NCBI RefSeq assembly: GCF_030504955.1
Contig: NZ_JAUKTR010000001.1
Coordinates: 807,501-871,500 of the forward strand
Origin: Peiella sedimenti
GTDB taxonomy: Bacteria > Pseudomonadota > Alphaproteobacteria > Caulobacterales > Caulobacteraceae
DNA length: 64,000 nt
Reading direction: 5' to 3'
Below the pieces are notes generated by a model. It was not told the origin of the DNA and made no database searches. It was given only the letters and a program-made list of their open reading frames with translations. The number at the start of each line of letters is the position of its first letter. Within the stretch, counting starts at the first letter, position 1. Of this stretch, positions 50,284 to 59,201 are shown one piece after another. The translations under genes were made by a program, and so were the position numbers.

Positions 50284-52086
50284 TCAGCCCGTCATTCGCC
50301 GCGGATCGCAGGCGTCCTCGATCTCGATCTGCACGCCCTGACGGCCGTTCCAGTCGTCAGGCTGAAGGCGTCCGGCCACGTGCATGACGGCACCCTCCAG
50401 CAGGGCCTGGCCCAGCGGCGTGTCGCCCGACCGCCATGCGATGGCGCGCACGGCTCGGCCGTCCTCGGACGCCAGCCGGCAGGCCACATGCCCGCCGTTC
50501 AGAAGACGCGAATCGGTGGCTCGCACGCCGCTGAGAGCCAGCAACGGCTCTTCGTTGCCCGGGCCGAAGGGCGCCAAGGCTTGGAACGCTTGCCATAGGC
50601 CGCGGTCGACAGCCGCGGGAGCGCACAGGGCGTCGATTTCGAGGGCGTCGGCCTCGGCGGCGGCGCGGCTCTCCTCGGCCAGGCGCTCGTCAAGAAAGGC
50701 GCGCAGGTCGGGCAGCACCTCGCGCCGCACCGTCAGCCCCGCCGCCATGGCGTGCCCGCCGCCGGCCAGCAGCAGTCCTTCATCAAAGGCCGCCTGCACG
50801 GCCCGGCCCAGGTTGACGCCGGGCTGGGATCGGCCTGAGCCCTTGCCCACGCCCGAAACCGGGTCGATCCCAATGACGATGGCCGGGCGGCGGAAACGCT
50901 CGCGCAGGCGACCGGCCACGACGCCCACCACGCCAGGGTGCCAATCCTCGGCGGCGGCGATCATCACCGGCCCTTGGGGATCGAAGTTGGAGGCGGCCTC
51001 GATCTGGCGAACGGCCTCCTCCATCACGCCCGCCTCGACCTCACGGCGTTCGGCGTTCAGCTGGTGCAGCTGTTCGGCCAGGTCGCGGGCCTCGGCCTCG
51101 TCATCGGTGGTCAGCAGGCGCACGCCCAGATCCGAGCGGCCGATACGTCCGGCCGCATTGATGCGCGGGCCCAGCACGAAACCGACGCAGCGGGTGTCCG
51201 CGGGCTTATCGAGACTTGCGCCGGCGGCGGCCATCAGGGCCCTGAGGCCCGGGTTCTCCCATGACGCCATACGCTGCAGGCCCAGGCGCACCAGGGCGCG
51301 ATTGAAGCCTTCCAGCCGCGTCACATCGCAGACGCCGCCCAGGGCCGCCAGGTCCAGCCAGCGGCGGATGTCCGGCTCTTCGCGACCGGCGAACAGCCCC
51401 CTGGCCCGCGCTTCGCGGTTCAGGGCCGCCAAGAGCACGAAGGTGACCCCTGCAGCCGCCAGATTCCCCTGCCCCGAGCCGCATTCCGGATGGTTCGGAT
51501 TGACCAAGGCGCGGGCGGGCGGCGCCTCATCCCGCATCAGGTGATGGTCGATCACCACCACCTCCAGGCCCATGTCGTGGGCGGCGGACAGCGCGGTATG
51601 GGCCGCCGCGCCGCAATCGACGGTGACCACCAGCTCGCAGCCCTGGCTCTTCAGCGTGCGAAAGGCCGCTTCGCTGGGGCCATAGCCCTCGCGCACGCGG
51701 TCCGGCACATAGACGGGCAGGTCCTTGCCCATGGCTCTGAACCAGCGGATCAGCTGGGCGGCGCTGGTCGCCCCGTCCACATCGTAGTCGGCGAAGACCC
51801 AGACGCGGCGGTCTTCGACCAGCGCGTCGATCAGCGCCGAAGCGGCGTCATCCATGCCGAGGAAGCTGGAGGGGTTCGGGAAGGTCGCTCGCAGGGTCGG
51901 CTGCAGGAAGACGTCGGCGGCCTCAAGGCCGACGCCCCGGCCCAGCAGGGCCCGCGCTACGGCGTCCGGCAGCCCGTGCCGCGCCGACAGGGCCGACAGC
52001 GCACTGAGGTCGCCGCCGCGCGCGCGCCAGCGCCGTCCGGTGAGGGAGCGCGAAACGCCCAGAAAAGACTCATCAGGACCCACCAT
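50284..52086 (-). CDS. recJ: Single-stranded-DNA exonuclease RecJ
   Basis: A 600-residue RecJ, the 5'-3' ssDNA exonuclease of recombination and mismatch repair. The DHH-family motifs are all present: VFADYDVDGATSAA (I), VTVDCGAAAH (II), VVIDHHLMRDE (III, DHH) and NPNHPECGSGQG (IV). The second domain has GGHAMAAGLTVRR (DHHA1) and ends with an OB-like part (VIDVAGRLQPDDW-like VMHVAGRLQPDDWNG). The ATG at 52086 is chosen because the frame upstream overlaps the next gene without homology. tRNA-Glu follows. Confidence 0.95.
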   Translation of the reverse strand: MVGPDESFLGVSRSLTGRRWRARGGDLSALSALSARHGLPDAVARALLGRGVGLEAADVFLQPTLRATFPNPSSFLGMDDAASALIDALVEDRRVWVFADYDVDGATSAAQLIRWFRAMGKDLPVYVPDRVREGYGPSEAAFRTLKSQGCELVVTVDCGAAAHTALSAAHDMGLEVVVIDHHLMRDEAPPARALVNPNHPECGSGQGNLAAAGVTFVLLAALNREARARGLFAGREEPDIRRWLDLAALGGVCDVTRLEGFNRALVRLGLQRMASWENPGLRALMAAAGASLDKPADTRCVGFVLGPRINAAGRIGRSDLGVRLLTTDDEAEARDLAEQLHQLNAERREVEAGVMEEAVRQIEAASNFDPQGPVMIAAAEDWHPGVVGVVAGRLRERFRRPAIVIGIDPVSGVGKGSGRSQPGVNLGRAVQAAFDEGLLLAGGGHAMAAGLTVRREVLPDLRAFLDERLAEESRAAAEADALEIDALCAPAAVDRGLWQAFQALAPFGPGNEEPLLALSGVRATDSRLLNGGHVACRLASEDGRAVRAIAWRSGDTPLGQALLEGAVMHVAGRLQPDDWNGRQGVQIEIEDACDPRRMTG

Positions 52087-52126
52087 CGGCCCGACGTTGG
52101 GGGCAGCCTGCGTCAGAAGCGGTCGC

Positions 52127-52570
52127 CTATTGGATCGGCGGCGGCGGGACCGCTCGCTCGCGCAGCCGGGCGGCGAAGGCCTCGGCCTGGGCGGTGGCGT
52201 CCGCAGGCGGCGGAGTGGCCAGGCGCGCATTGATGTTCGACGCGACCTGGCGCGCCCAGGCTTCGGGGTTCTCGGTCAGGGTCCAGCGCAGGGCGGCCAC
52301 CTCAGTGGCGAAGGCGTCCTGCCGCGTTTCCAGCAGCGTCACCTGGGTGCGAATCTCGGCCGGGGTCGGCACGTTCTGCGGCGCGGCGGGGAAGTCGCGC
52401 CAGCGCGGATAGTCAGCGTCGGCGCGCGCCAAGGTCTCCACCTGGGCCGCGGCGGGCGAGCTCTGGTCCACGGGTGGATCGAAGGGATTGATGGACAGGC
52501 ATCCGGCCAGCGACAGGCCTAGGATCGCCCCCGCCCCCGCTTTCACGATTTTGCCCATGGCCGCGCTCAT
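52127..52570 (-). CDS. Hypothetical lipoprotein
   Basis: A roughly 147-residue lipoprotein with signal KAGAGAILGLSLAGC (lipobox LAGC). The mature protein is mostly helical with alternating charges (AEIRTQVTLLETRQDAFATEVAALRW), containing a YPRWRDFPAAPQNVPTP segment. It resembles a group of small alphaproteobacterial outer-membrane lipoproteins of unknown role. The ATG at 52570 has GGTGA upstream; 52585 and 52558 are alternative starts. It precedes recJ by 40 bases and is divergent from phaC. Confidence 0.72.
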   Translation of the reverse strand: MSAAMGKIVKAGAGAILGLSLAGCLSINPFDPPVDQSSPAAAQVETLARADADYPRWRDFPAAPQNVPTPAEIRTQVTLLETRQDAFATEVAALRWTLTENPEAWARQVASNINARLATPPPADATAQAEAFAARLRERAVPPPPIQ

Positions 52571-52626
52571 CTTGTCACCGGTCATATGCCATGATGGAAG
52601 CGCACGAAAGAGACCAGGAGCCCGCC

Positions 52627-54558
52627 TTGGCCCGCAAGCCCCCCGAACCCAAGCCGCGCAAGTCCTCCGGGGCGACGAAGGCGAAGCCGCGTCCGAGCAA
52701 GGCCGCCTCCAGGCCGAAGACCGAATCCGCTGCGGCGTCGCCCCGACCTGAGCCGGCCTCGCCCCCTCCCCCGCCTGAGGCCGCCACGAGCTCCGCCGAC
52801 GCCATCGAAGCCCTGTCCATGAATCTGGCCAAGGCGGCCCTGCGCGCCCAGAGCCTGCTGGCCGAGACCGCCTTGCGCCAGGCGGACCGCCCGGCCGCCC
52901 TGTCGCCCGATCCGTTCAATGCCGCCCCCGCCATGACCAGCGTCGCCGCCAGCCTCGTCTCGCGGCCCGACAAGCTGTTCGCGGCCCAGGCGGACCTGTT
53001 CCAATCCTACATGAACCTGTGGGCGGGTGCCGCCCGGCGCGCGGCGGGCGAAGAGGTCCAGCCCGTGGCCCAGCCGCCGAAGGGCGACAAGCGGTTCAAC
53101 GACCCGGAGTGGTCGCAGAACCCCATGTTCGACGTGATGAAGCAGTCCTACCTGCTGACCAGCGACTGGCTGAATCGGCTGATCGCCTCGGCCGAGGACG
53201 TGGACCCCCTGGTCAAGCGCCGCGCCGAGTTCTTCACCAAGATGATGACCGACGCCTTCTCGCCCACCAACTTCCTGGCCTCGAACCCGGCGGCGCTGCG
53301 CGAGCTGATGGCCACAAACGGCGAGAGCCTGGTCAAGGGCATGGAGAACTTCGCCGCGGACATCGAGCGCGGCGGCGGCAGGCTCAAGGTCAGCCAGGCG
53401 GACTACGGCAAGTTCGAGGTGGGCCGGAACGTGGCCACGGCCCCCGGCCAGGTAGTCTGGCGCGGCGACCTGTTCGAGCTGATCCAGTACACGCCCACGA
53501 CAGTCCAGCAGCGCGAGATCCCGCTGCTGATCTTCCCGCCCTGGATCAACAAGTTCTACATCCTGGACCTGCGGCCCGAGAATTCCATGATCCGCTGGCT
53601 GACGGGACAAGGATTCACGGTCTTCGTCTGCGCCTGGGTCAATCCGGATCGGGACAAGGCCGGATACGGCTTCGACGAGTACCTCAAGGGCGGCATCTAC
53701 GAAGCTGTCGAAAAGACGCTGGAACAGGCCGGGACCGATCAAGTCAACACGGTCGGCTACTGCATCGGCGGCACCCTCCTGGGATCGGCGCTGGCCCATA
53801 TGGCGGCCAGAGGCGACAGGCGCATCGCTTCGGCCACCTTCTTTGCGGCTCAGCACGACTTCGCCGAGGCGGGAGACCTGCTGCTCTTCACTGATGAGCA
53901 CTGGCTGGGCGAGATCGAGCGCCAGATGGACGAGGCCGGCGGCGTGCTGCCTGGCGCTGCCATGGCGGACACCTTCAACGCCTTGCGCGCCAACGACCTC
54001 GTCTGGTCCTTCTTCGTGTCGAACTACCTGATGGGCAAGGATCCGCCGTCCTTCGACCTGCTGTTCTGGAACGCCGACCAGACGCGCATGCCCAAACGCC
54101 TGCACCTGGACTATCTGCGGCAGATGTACGGCAGAAACGCCCTGGCCAGGGGCGAGATGGTCATGGGCGGCGAGCGGCTGGACCTGTCGAAGGTGACGAT
54201 CCCGCTCTACTTCCAGGCCAGCAAGGAAGACCACATCGCGCCGATGAACTCGGTCTATCGCTCGGCGCGGCTGTTCGGCGGGGACGTGACCTACACCCTG
54301 GCCGGATCGGGCCATATCGCGGGCGTGGTCAACGCGCCGGCGGCCAGGAAGTACCAGCACTGGCTGAATGATCAGCTGCCGCCGACCCTGGACGAATGGC
54401 GCGCGGGCGCGACCGAGCACCCCGGCTCGTGGTGGGAGCACTGGGCCGGCTGGCTTCATGCGAAGTCGGGCGGCTGGGTTCCGGCGCGGAATCCTGACAA
54501 GGGACCGCTGAAGCCCATTGAACCGGCGCCGGGCGCCTATGTGAAGGTGAAGTCGTGA
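52627..54558 (+). CDS. phaC: Class I poly(3-hydroxyalkanoate) synthase
   Basis: A class I PhaC (643 residues from 52627) polymerising (R)-3-hydroxyacyl-CoA into storage granules. The lipase-like box with the catalytic cysteine is VGYCIGGTLLG; the Asp and His of the triad are in ASKEDHIAPM and AGSGHIAGVVN. IDVGRN-like FEVGRNVATAPGQVVWRGDLFELIQY is diagnostic. The N-terminal ~50 residues are Lys/Pro/Ala-rich and histone-like. TTG at 52627 (AGGAG eight bases upstream) is favoured; ATGs at 52591 and 52594 lack an SD. The last four bases overlap the next gene. Confidence 0.93.
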   Translation: MARKPPEPKPRKSSGATKAKPRPSKAASRPKTESAAASPRPEPASPPPPPEAATSSADAIEALSMNLAKAALRAQSLLAETALRQADRPAALSPDPFNAAPAMTSVAASLVSRPDKLFAAQADLFQSYMNLWAGAARRAAGEEVQPVAQPPKGDKRFNDPEWSQNPMFDVMKQSYLLTSDWLNRLIASAEDVDPLVKRRAEFFTKMMTDAFSPTNFLASNPAALRELMATNGESLVKGMENFAADIERGGGRLKVSQADYGKFEVGRNVATAPGQVVWRGDLFELIQYTPTTVQQREIPLLIFPPWINKFYILDLRPENSMIRWLTGQGFTVFVCAWVNPDRDKAGYGFDEYLKGGIYEAVEKTLEQAGTDQVNTVGYCIGGTLLGSALAHMAARGDRRIASATFFAAQHDFAEAGDLLLFTDEHWLGEIERQMDEAGGVLPGAAMADTFNALRANDLVWSFFVSNYLMGKDPPSFDLLFWNADQTRMPKRLHLDYLRQMYGRNALARGEMVMGGERLDLSKVTIPLYFQASKEDHIAPMNSVYRSARLFGGDVTYTLAGSGHIAGVVNAPAARKYQHWLNDQLPPTLDEWRAGATEHPGSWWEHWAGWLHAKSGGWVPARNPDKGPLKPIEPAPGAYVKVKS

Positions 54559-54935
54559 ACGTCGCCAAGGCCAACGCCCTGCTCGCCCTGACCACCTGCC
54601 TCAGCCTGGCCCTGCTGCTGATGACCATGTCCGTCTTCGGACGGCCCGACATGGCGGTGCGCTATGTGCTGATCGCCCTCTTCTGCTCCATGGGCGTGGT
54701 GGTCCTGAACCGATTGATCCCGGCCCTGCCCAGCGCCAAGAGCCCGCCCATGATCGCGCCTGGCGCGCCCAAGATCGTCGTGATCTGGGTGGCCCTGTTC
54801 CCGCTGCTGATCACCCTGTCGGCGGCCTTGCCGGTGCTGGTTCCCGGCGCCGACTTCGCCCTGATGCTGATCATCGCCAGCGTCTGGTGCGGCATGACCC
54901 TGGCCTCGGCCATCAAGGCGCAGAGGCTGTCCTAG
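54555..54935 (+). CDS. Four-helix membrane protein of unknown function
   Basis: A 126-residue protein with about four membrane segments (NALLALTTCLSLALLLMTMS, VRYVLIALFCSMGVVVL, KIVVIWVALFPLLITLSAAL, ADFALMLIIASVWCGMTL). Its GTG start overlaps the phaC stop by four bases, so it is translated with phaC. No family recognised; a link to PHA granules is only positional. The 3' end overlaps the convergent M15 peptidase gene by 23 bases. Confidence 0.72.
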   Translation: MNVAKANALLALTTCLSLALLLMTMSVFGRPDMAVRYVLIALFCSMGVVVLNRLIPALPSAKSPPMIAPGAPKIVVIWVALFPLLITLSAALPVLVPGADFALMLIIASVWCGMTLASAIKAQRLS

Positions 54936-55791
54936 TCTCGGCGCCTGGCGGCCCCACCCATTCCCAGTGCCAGGGCTCGTACAGGTAGTTCACGAAGCCG
55001 TACCGGTGCGCATTGGCCATGAGCCAGCGATAGGCCGGCCCACGCGACTGGTGCAGGCGGTTCTGCGGCCGGGTCGAGTCCGCCGTCTCGCCGGGCAGAC
55101 GGCCCACATAGAGGTCGATGGCCGTGCCGGTGCGGTGCGGCGAACAGACGGCGCGGCGCACGCCGTCGCAGCCGCCCTCTGTCTCACAGCGCAACTGATC
55201 GTCCTCGGGCGCGCGATAGCCTGAGAACAGGGTCAAAAGTTCAGGGTCCGCGGCGATGGCCGGATCGGCGGCGCGGGCGTCGCGCACCATGGCGCGGTAC
55301 CAGGCCAGGACATCCCCGCGCAGGAAACGGCCCTCCCGGAAACCGGCGTCCTCGCTCTCGTCCATGACCCGCAGGGCCGACGGTGGCGGCGGCGGCGGGC
55401 ACTCGTCGCGAAAGCGCGCCATGACGAAGGGGCGCCGTTCCTGCCAAAGGCCCTTCAGCACCTGAAAGGCCTCCGGGCCGAACACGCCCGTGGGGGCGAG
55501 ATCCCAACGCGTCTGCCAAGCCGCCAGGGCGCCAGCGAAGTCGGGTGTATAGGGCGGACAGTCCGTGCCGATCTCGCGCATGACGGCGGGCGCATAGGCC
55601 TCCCAGCCCGTCTCGGGACCGAAGGGTGACCATTCCAGAGTATCCAGCGAAGCGGCGTTGGCCTCGGCCGCTCCGGCGAACTCGGCGTGCGCGCGGCACG
55701 GCGTGGCGTAGGCGGTCTCCTGCGCCACCGCAGGTCCGCCAGTCGCCAGGACCAGCCCGAAAAACAGCGCCGCCAATGCCCCTTTCCACAT
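54913..55791 (-). CDS. M15-type D-alanyl-D-alanine carboxypeptidase-like protein
   Basis: A 292-residue secreted protein: signal peptide (ALAALFFGLVLATGGPAVAQ), a middle helical part (AWQTRWDLAPTGVFGPEAFQVLKGLW, like a peptidoglycan-binding repeat) and a C-terminal M15 zinc peptidase domain. The latter has SGYRAPEDDQ, the metal ligands in CSPHRTGTAIDLYVG (H-x6-D) and the second His in YEPWHWEWVG. It likely trims D-Ala-D-Ala or peptide stems in the cell wall. The ATG at 55791 starts the signal peptide. It converges on the phaC operon. Confidence 0.86.
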   Translation of the reverse strand: MWKGALAALFFGLVLATGGPAVAQETAYATPCRAHAEFAGAAEANAASLDTLEWSPFGPETGWEAYAPAVMREIGTDCPPYTPDFAGALAAWQTRWDLAPTGVFGPEAFQVLKGLWQERRPFVMARFRDECPPPPPPSALRVMDESEDAGFREGRFLRGDVLAWYRAMVRDARAADPAIAADPELLTLFSGYRAPEDDQLRCETEGGCDGVRRAVCSPHRTGTAIDLYVGRLPGETADSTRPQNRLHQSRGPAYRWLMANAHRYGFVNYLYEPWHWEWVGPPGAETRTASAP

Positions 55792-55873
55792 GCCGCCAGT
55801 GTGCCTCGCTTCGGGCCCCTTGTCGCGGGCCCCGGGCAAGGGTCAGATCACTCGCGAGTCGCCAGGGAGCCCC

Positions 55874-57241
55874 ATGACAGACGTCCAGACAGCGGTCGCG
55901 CCGCCCCGCCGCAGCAACGCCGTGCTGGCGGCCTTCTCCCTGCCCTGCCTGCCCCTGGCCGCGTTCGGGGTGGCCCTGCCGGTTTTCCTGCCGGAGTTTT
56001 ACGCCACCTATGTCGGCATCTCGATCGGCATGGTGGGCGCGGTGTTCATGGCCGTGCGCCTGATCGACATCGTTTTTGACCCCTTCGTCGGCTGGGCCAT
56101 GGACCGGACGCACAACCGGCTCGGCCGCTACCGACCGTGGATGGCCCTGGCCGCGCCGATCCTGATGCTGGCCGCGTTGATGATGTTCGTCACGGTCAGG
56201 CAGGGGGCGGGCGCGCCCTACCTCTTCCTGTGGCTGCTGGTGCTTTATCTGGGCTTCTCGATCGGCACCCTGTCCCAGCTGGGCTGGGCCGCGTCGCTCG
56301 CGCCCCAGTACGACCAGCGCTCGCGTGTCTACGCCTGGTGGCAGGTGTTCAACATTCTCGGGGTGGTGGGCATCCTGGTCCTGCCCACGGCCGTCGAAGC
56401 CATGACCGGCGGCGGGCATGAGGTGGGCATTCGGGTGATGGGCTGGACCATCATCGCCCTGTTGCCCGTCACCGTCGGGATAGCGCTCCTGTTCGCGCCC
56501 GAGCCGGTGAACCCCGGCGCCGCCCCCCACGGCGGGCTGAAGGCCTATCTGGACCTGTTCCGTCGCAAGACCGTGCGCAAGCTGCTCATCGCCGACCTGT
56601 TGCTGGGCGTCGCCCCCGGCATCACCGGCGCGCTGCTCTTTTTCTTCTTCGACCAGATCAAGGGTTACGGCCGGGGCGAAGCCTCCGTCTTCATGCTGCT
56701 TTACTTCATCGCCGGCCTCGTGGGCGCGCCCGTCTGGGCCTCGCTGGCCAAGCGGGTGGGCAAGGATAAGGCGCTGGCCATCGCCAGCCTGATCTTCGCA
56801 GGCCTCTACGTCGTCGCGACCCTGCTGCCCGGCGGATCCTTCTGGCTGACCGCGGGGGCCATGTTCATAGCGGGCCTGCCCTATGCGGCGGGCCTGTTCC
56901 TGCTGCGCGCCATGATGGCCGACGCCGGCGACGAGGTGCGGCTGGACACGGGCGTCGAGCGCACCGGCCTGATGTTCTCGATCCTGTCGGCGACGACCAA
57001 GGTGGGCCACGTCATCGCCCTGATCCCCTATGTGATCCTGCAGGGCGTGGGCTTTCAGGCCGTGCCGGGCCCAGAGGGCAACAGCGAACAGTCGCTGATG
57101 GTGCTGAACCTGCTGTTCGTCTTCGCGCCGGGCCTGCTGATCGCGGCGGCGGCCTGGGTGCTGAAAGGGTATCCCCTGACGCCGGAGCGGCACGAAGCGA
57201 TCCGCGCTGCCCTGGCCGAGCGTGACGGAGCCCCGGCGTGA
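55874..57241 (+). CDS. GPH-family sugar:cation symporter (MFS)
   Basis: A 455-residue twelve-helix transporter of the glycoside-pentoside-hexuronide:cation family. Typical marks are VRLIDIVFDPFVGWAMDRTHNRLGRYRPW (helix 2-3 loop) and the later FFFFDQIKGYGRGEASVFMLLYFIAGLVGAP. It would import a sugar or similar compound with H+ or Na+. The ATG at 55874 has GGGAG before it; upstream sequence is the M15 gene's promoter. Its stop overlaps the GTG start of mazG. Confidence 0.88.
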   Translation: MTDVQTAVAPPRRSNAVLAAFSLPCLPLAAFGVALPVFLPEFYATYVGISIGMVGAVFMAVRLIDIVFDPFVGWAMDRTHNRLGRYRPWMALAAPILMLAALMMFVTVRQGAGAPYLFLWLLVLYLGFSIGTLSQLGWAASLAPQYDQRSRVYAWWQVFNILGVVGILVLPTAVEAMTGGGHEVGIRVMGWTIIALLPVTVGIALLFAPEPVNPGAAPHGGLKAYLDLFRRKTVRKLLIADLLLGVAPGITGALLFFFFDQIKGYGRGEASVFMLLYFIAGLVGAPVWASLAKRVGKDKALAIASLIFAGLYVVATLLPGGSFWLTAGAMFIAGLPYAAGLFLLRAMMADAGDEVRLDTGVERTGLMFSILSATTKVGHVIALIPYVILQGVGFQAVPGPEGNSEQSLMVLNLLFVFAPGLLIAAAAWVLKGYPLTPERHEAIRAALAERDGAPA

Positions 57242-58026
57242 GCGCGCGCATCGACCGCCTTCTGACCATCATGGCCCGCCTGCGCGACCCGGACGGCGGC
57301 TGTCCCTGGGACGTGGAGCAGACCTTCGCCACCATAGCCCCCTACACCATCGAAGAGGCGTACGAGGTGGCCGACGCCATAGAGCGCGGCGACATGGGCG
57401 AGCTGAAGGAGGAGCTGGGCGACCTCCTGTTCCAGGTGGTCTTCCACGCCCGCATGGCCGAGGAACAGGGCGCCTTCGCCTTTGACGACGTGGTGGCCGC
57501 GCTGGAGGACAAGCTGGTTCGCCGCCACCCGCACGTCTTCGGCGACGGCGACGGCCGCACCGCGCGCGAACAGACCGTCGCCTGGGAGGCGATCAAGGCG
57601 GCCGAGCGCAAGGAGAAGGCCAAGACCGGGGTGCTTGACGACGTGCCCGTGGGCCTGCCGGCGCTGACGCGGGCGCACAAGCTGACCAAGCGGGCGGCGC
57701 GGGTCGGCTTCGACTGGCCGACCCTGACAGAGGTGCTCGACAAGGCGCGCGAGGAGCTGGCCGAGCTGGAGGCCGAGATCGCGGCGAACGACCTCGACAA
57801 GGCGCGCGAAGAGATCGGCGATTTCCTCTTCGTTCTCGCAAATCTGGCGCGAAAGCTTGATGTGGAGCCGGAAGACGCCCTGCGCGCCGCAAACGCCAAG
57901 TTCGTGCGCCGCTTTGCCCATATCGAGGCGCGCCTGGCCGAGACCGGCCGCACGCCGGACCAGTCCACACTGAAGGAGATGGACGCCTTCTGGAACGAGG
58001 CCCGGGCGGCGGATAAGACGGCCTAG
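57238..58026 (+). CDS. mazG: Nucleoside triphosphate pyrophosphohydrolase MazG
   Basis: A 262-residue MazG with two all-alpha NTP-PPase domains. First: LRDPDGGCPWDVEQTFATIAPYTIEEAYEVADAIERGD with the EExxE...ExxD ligands (KEELGDLLFQVVFHARMAEE). Second: similar ELAELEAEIAANDLDKAREEIGDFLFVLANLARK. It hydrolyses dNTPs/NTPs to monophosphates, cleaning the pool of damaged ones. It overlaps the transporter gene by four bases, which need not mean a shared role. It shares a CTAG stop with the acyltransferase gene. Confidence 0.94.
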   Translation: MSARIDRLLTIMARLRDPDGGCPWDVEQTFATIAPYTIEEAYEVADAIERGDMGELKEELGDLLFQVVFHARMAEEQGAFAFDDVVAALEDKLVRRHPHVFGDGDGRTAREQTVAWEAIKAAERKEKAKTGVLDDVPVGLPALTRAHKLTKRAARVGFDWPTLTEVLDKAREELAELEAEIAANDLDKAREEIGDFLFVLANLARKLDVEPEDALRAANAKFVRRFAHIEARLAETGRTPDQSTLKEMDAFWNEARAADKTA

Positions 58027-59099
58027 AATACCGGCGGGTTTTCCAACGTCGCCAACCTGCGCTGGACCCTTGCCTGGCGCCAGCGGTCGACCGGCTGTTC
58101 GATCAGCATCACCAGCAGCACCGACATGGCGATGCTGCCCACGATGGCCACCGGCACGGCCTGCTCGGGCGTGACCGTCAGGGCCAGGGCGATCACGAAC
58201 AGGTGGCACAGGTAGAGCGGATAGCTCAGCTCTCCGATCCAGCGGTCCCATTTCACCGCCTTGAAGGCGTTGAAGGCGAAGGGCGTCACCACGGCCACGC
58301 CCACATAGACCAGCCAACGCGCGGCCTCTCCCCTGAGCCCGGTCAGCGGCATCAGGACCAGCCCGGCCACCAGGGCCAGCCCCAGCACGGCCCCCATCCA
58401 TCTCGGCGCCTTGGAGGCCCATGGCAGGGCGCGGTGGGCCAGCATGCCCATCAGGAACATGAACAGGGCCGTCGGAAACAGCCGGCTGCTCCAGAGGGGA
58501 TAATCCAACGGCAGGAGGTGACCCGCGAAGCGCAGCGCGACGCTGGCCAGGGCGATAACCAGCAGCGTCGTCCAGCGCATCCGCGCCAGGAAGGGCGCCA
58601 TCGCATAGAACATCAGCTCCATGGACAGGCTCCAGGACTGCGGAACCAGCAGCGCCTGCCAGGCCAGGGTGTTGGTCTCGCTGGGAAGGGCCCCGGACGG
58701 GTCGTAGATAAGGCCGCCGTCCGGCCCGATGCGCAGCCAGAACAGCAGCTCCTGCCCCACCACGAACACGTTCTCGAAGGCCATGACTACGGCGGTTGCC
58801 GGATCGGAGAAGGCCGTCATGAAGACCTCGGGCGTGGCGGTTACGGACACGCCGAAGCCGAACAGCCCGATGGCGCAGACGACCATCATGGCCAGGTAGC
58901 TCGGGGCCAGGCGCAGGAGGCGGTTGGAGTAGAACAGGCCCCGGTCGGCGTATTTCCCGTCCAGCACCAGGGCCATGTAGAAGCCCGAGATGATGAAGAA
59001 GGCCTGCACCGCCAGGCCCCCGTGCACGAAGGTGAAGGGCGCGCCCGGCAAATGGGCCAGCAGCACCGCCAGCGCCAACGTCAATCGCAACATGCCCAT
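58023..59099 (-). CDS. Acyltransferase-3 family membrane protein
   Basis: A 358-residue integral membrane acyltransferase (OafA/YrhL type) with about ten hydrophobic segments. The N-terminal motif is LAHLPGAPFTFVHGGLAVQAFFIISGFYMALVL (the H-x-G-V/LxxFFxxSGF motif), followed by NRLLRLAPSYLAMM. Such enzymes O-acetylate or succinylate sugars of LPS, exopolysaccharide or antibiotics. The start at 59099 has GGGGAG upstream. It shares its stop CTAG with mazG. The real acceptor is unknown. Confidence 0.88.
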   Translation of the reverse strand: MGMLRLTLALAVLLAHLPGAPFTFVHGGLAVQAFFIISGFYMALVLDGKYADRGLFYSNRLLRLAPSYLAMMVVCAIGLFGFGVSVTATPEVFMTAFSDPATAVVMAFENVFVVGQELLFWLRIGPDGGLIYDPSGALPSETNTLAWQALLVPQSWSLSMELMFYAMAPFLARMRWTTLLVIALASVALRFAGHLLPLDYPLWSSRLFPTALFMFLMGMLAHRALPWASKAPRWMGAVLGLALVAGLVLMPLTGLRGEAARWLVYVGVAVVTPFAFNAFKAVKWDRWIGELSYPLYLCHLFVIALALTVTPEQAVPVAIVGSIAMSVLLVMLIEQPVDRWRQARVQRRLATLENPPVF

Positions 59100-59201
59100 G
59101 GTCGGCTCCCCTCGCCCTGCCGGGCGTCAGATTAGCTAGGCGGTATCGGTTCGGTCGCGGAAGGGCGCCGCGCCAACTTGGCAAGACGGGGCGAGTGCGG
59201 C

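Noticed and set aside
55241..57193. A 650-codon open frame antisense to the M15 peptidase and GPH transporter
   Set aside because: Composition is Gln/His/Arg-rich, typical of high-GC shadow frames, and both real genes in the other frames have clear family motifs.
57055..59184. A 709-codon minus-strand frame across mazG and the acyltransferase
   Set aside because: It reads the acyltransferase in a wrong frame and is antisense to mazG; no motif is found.
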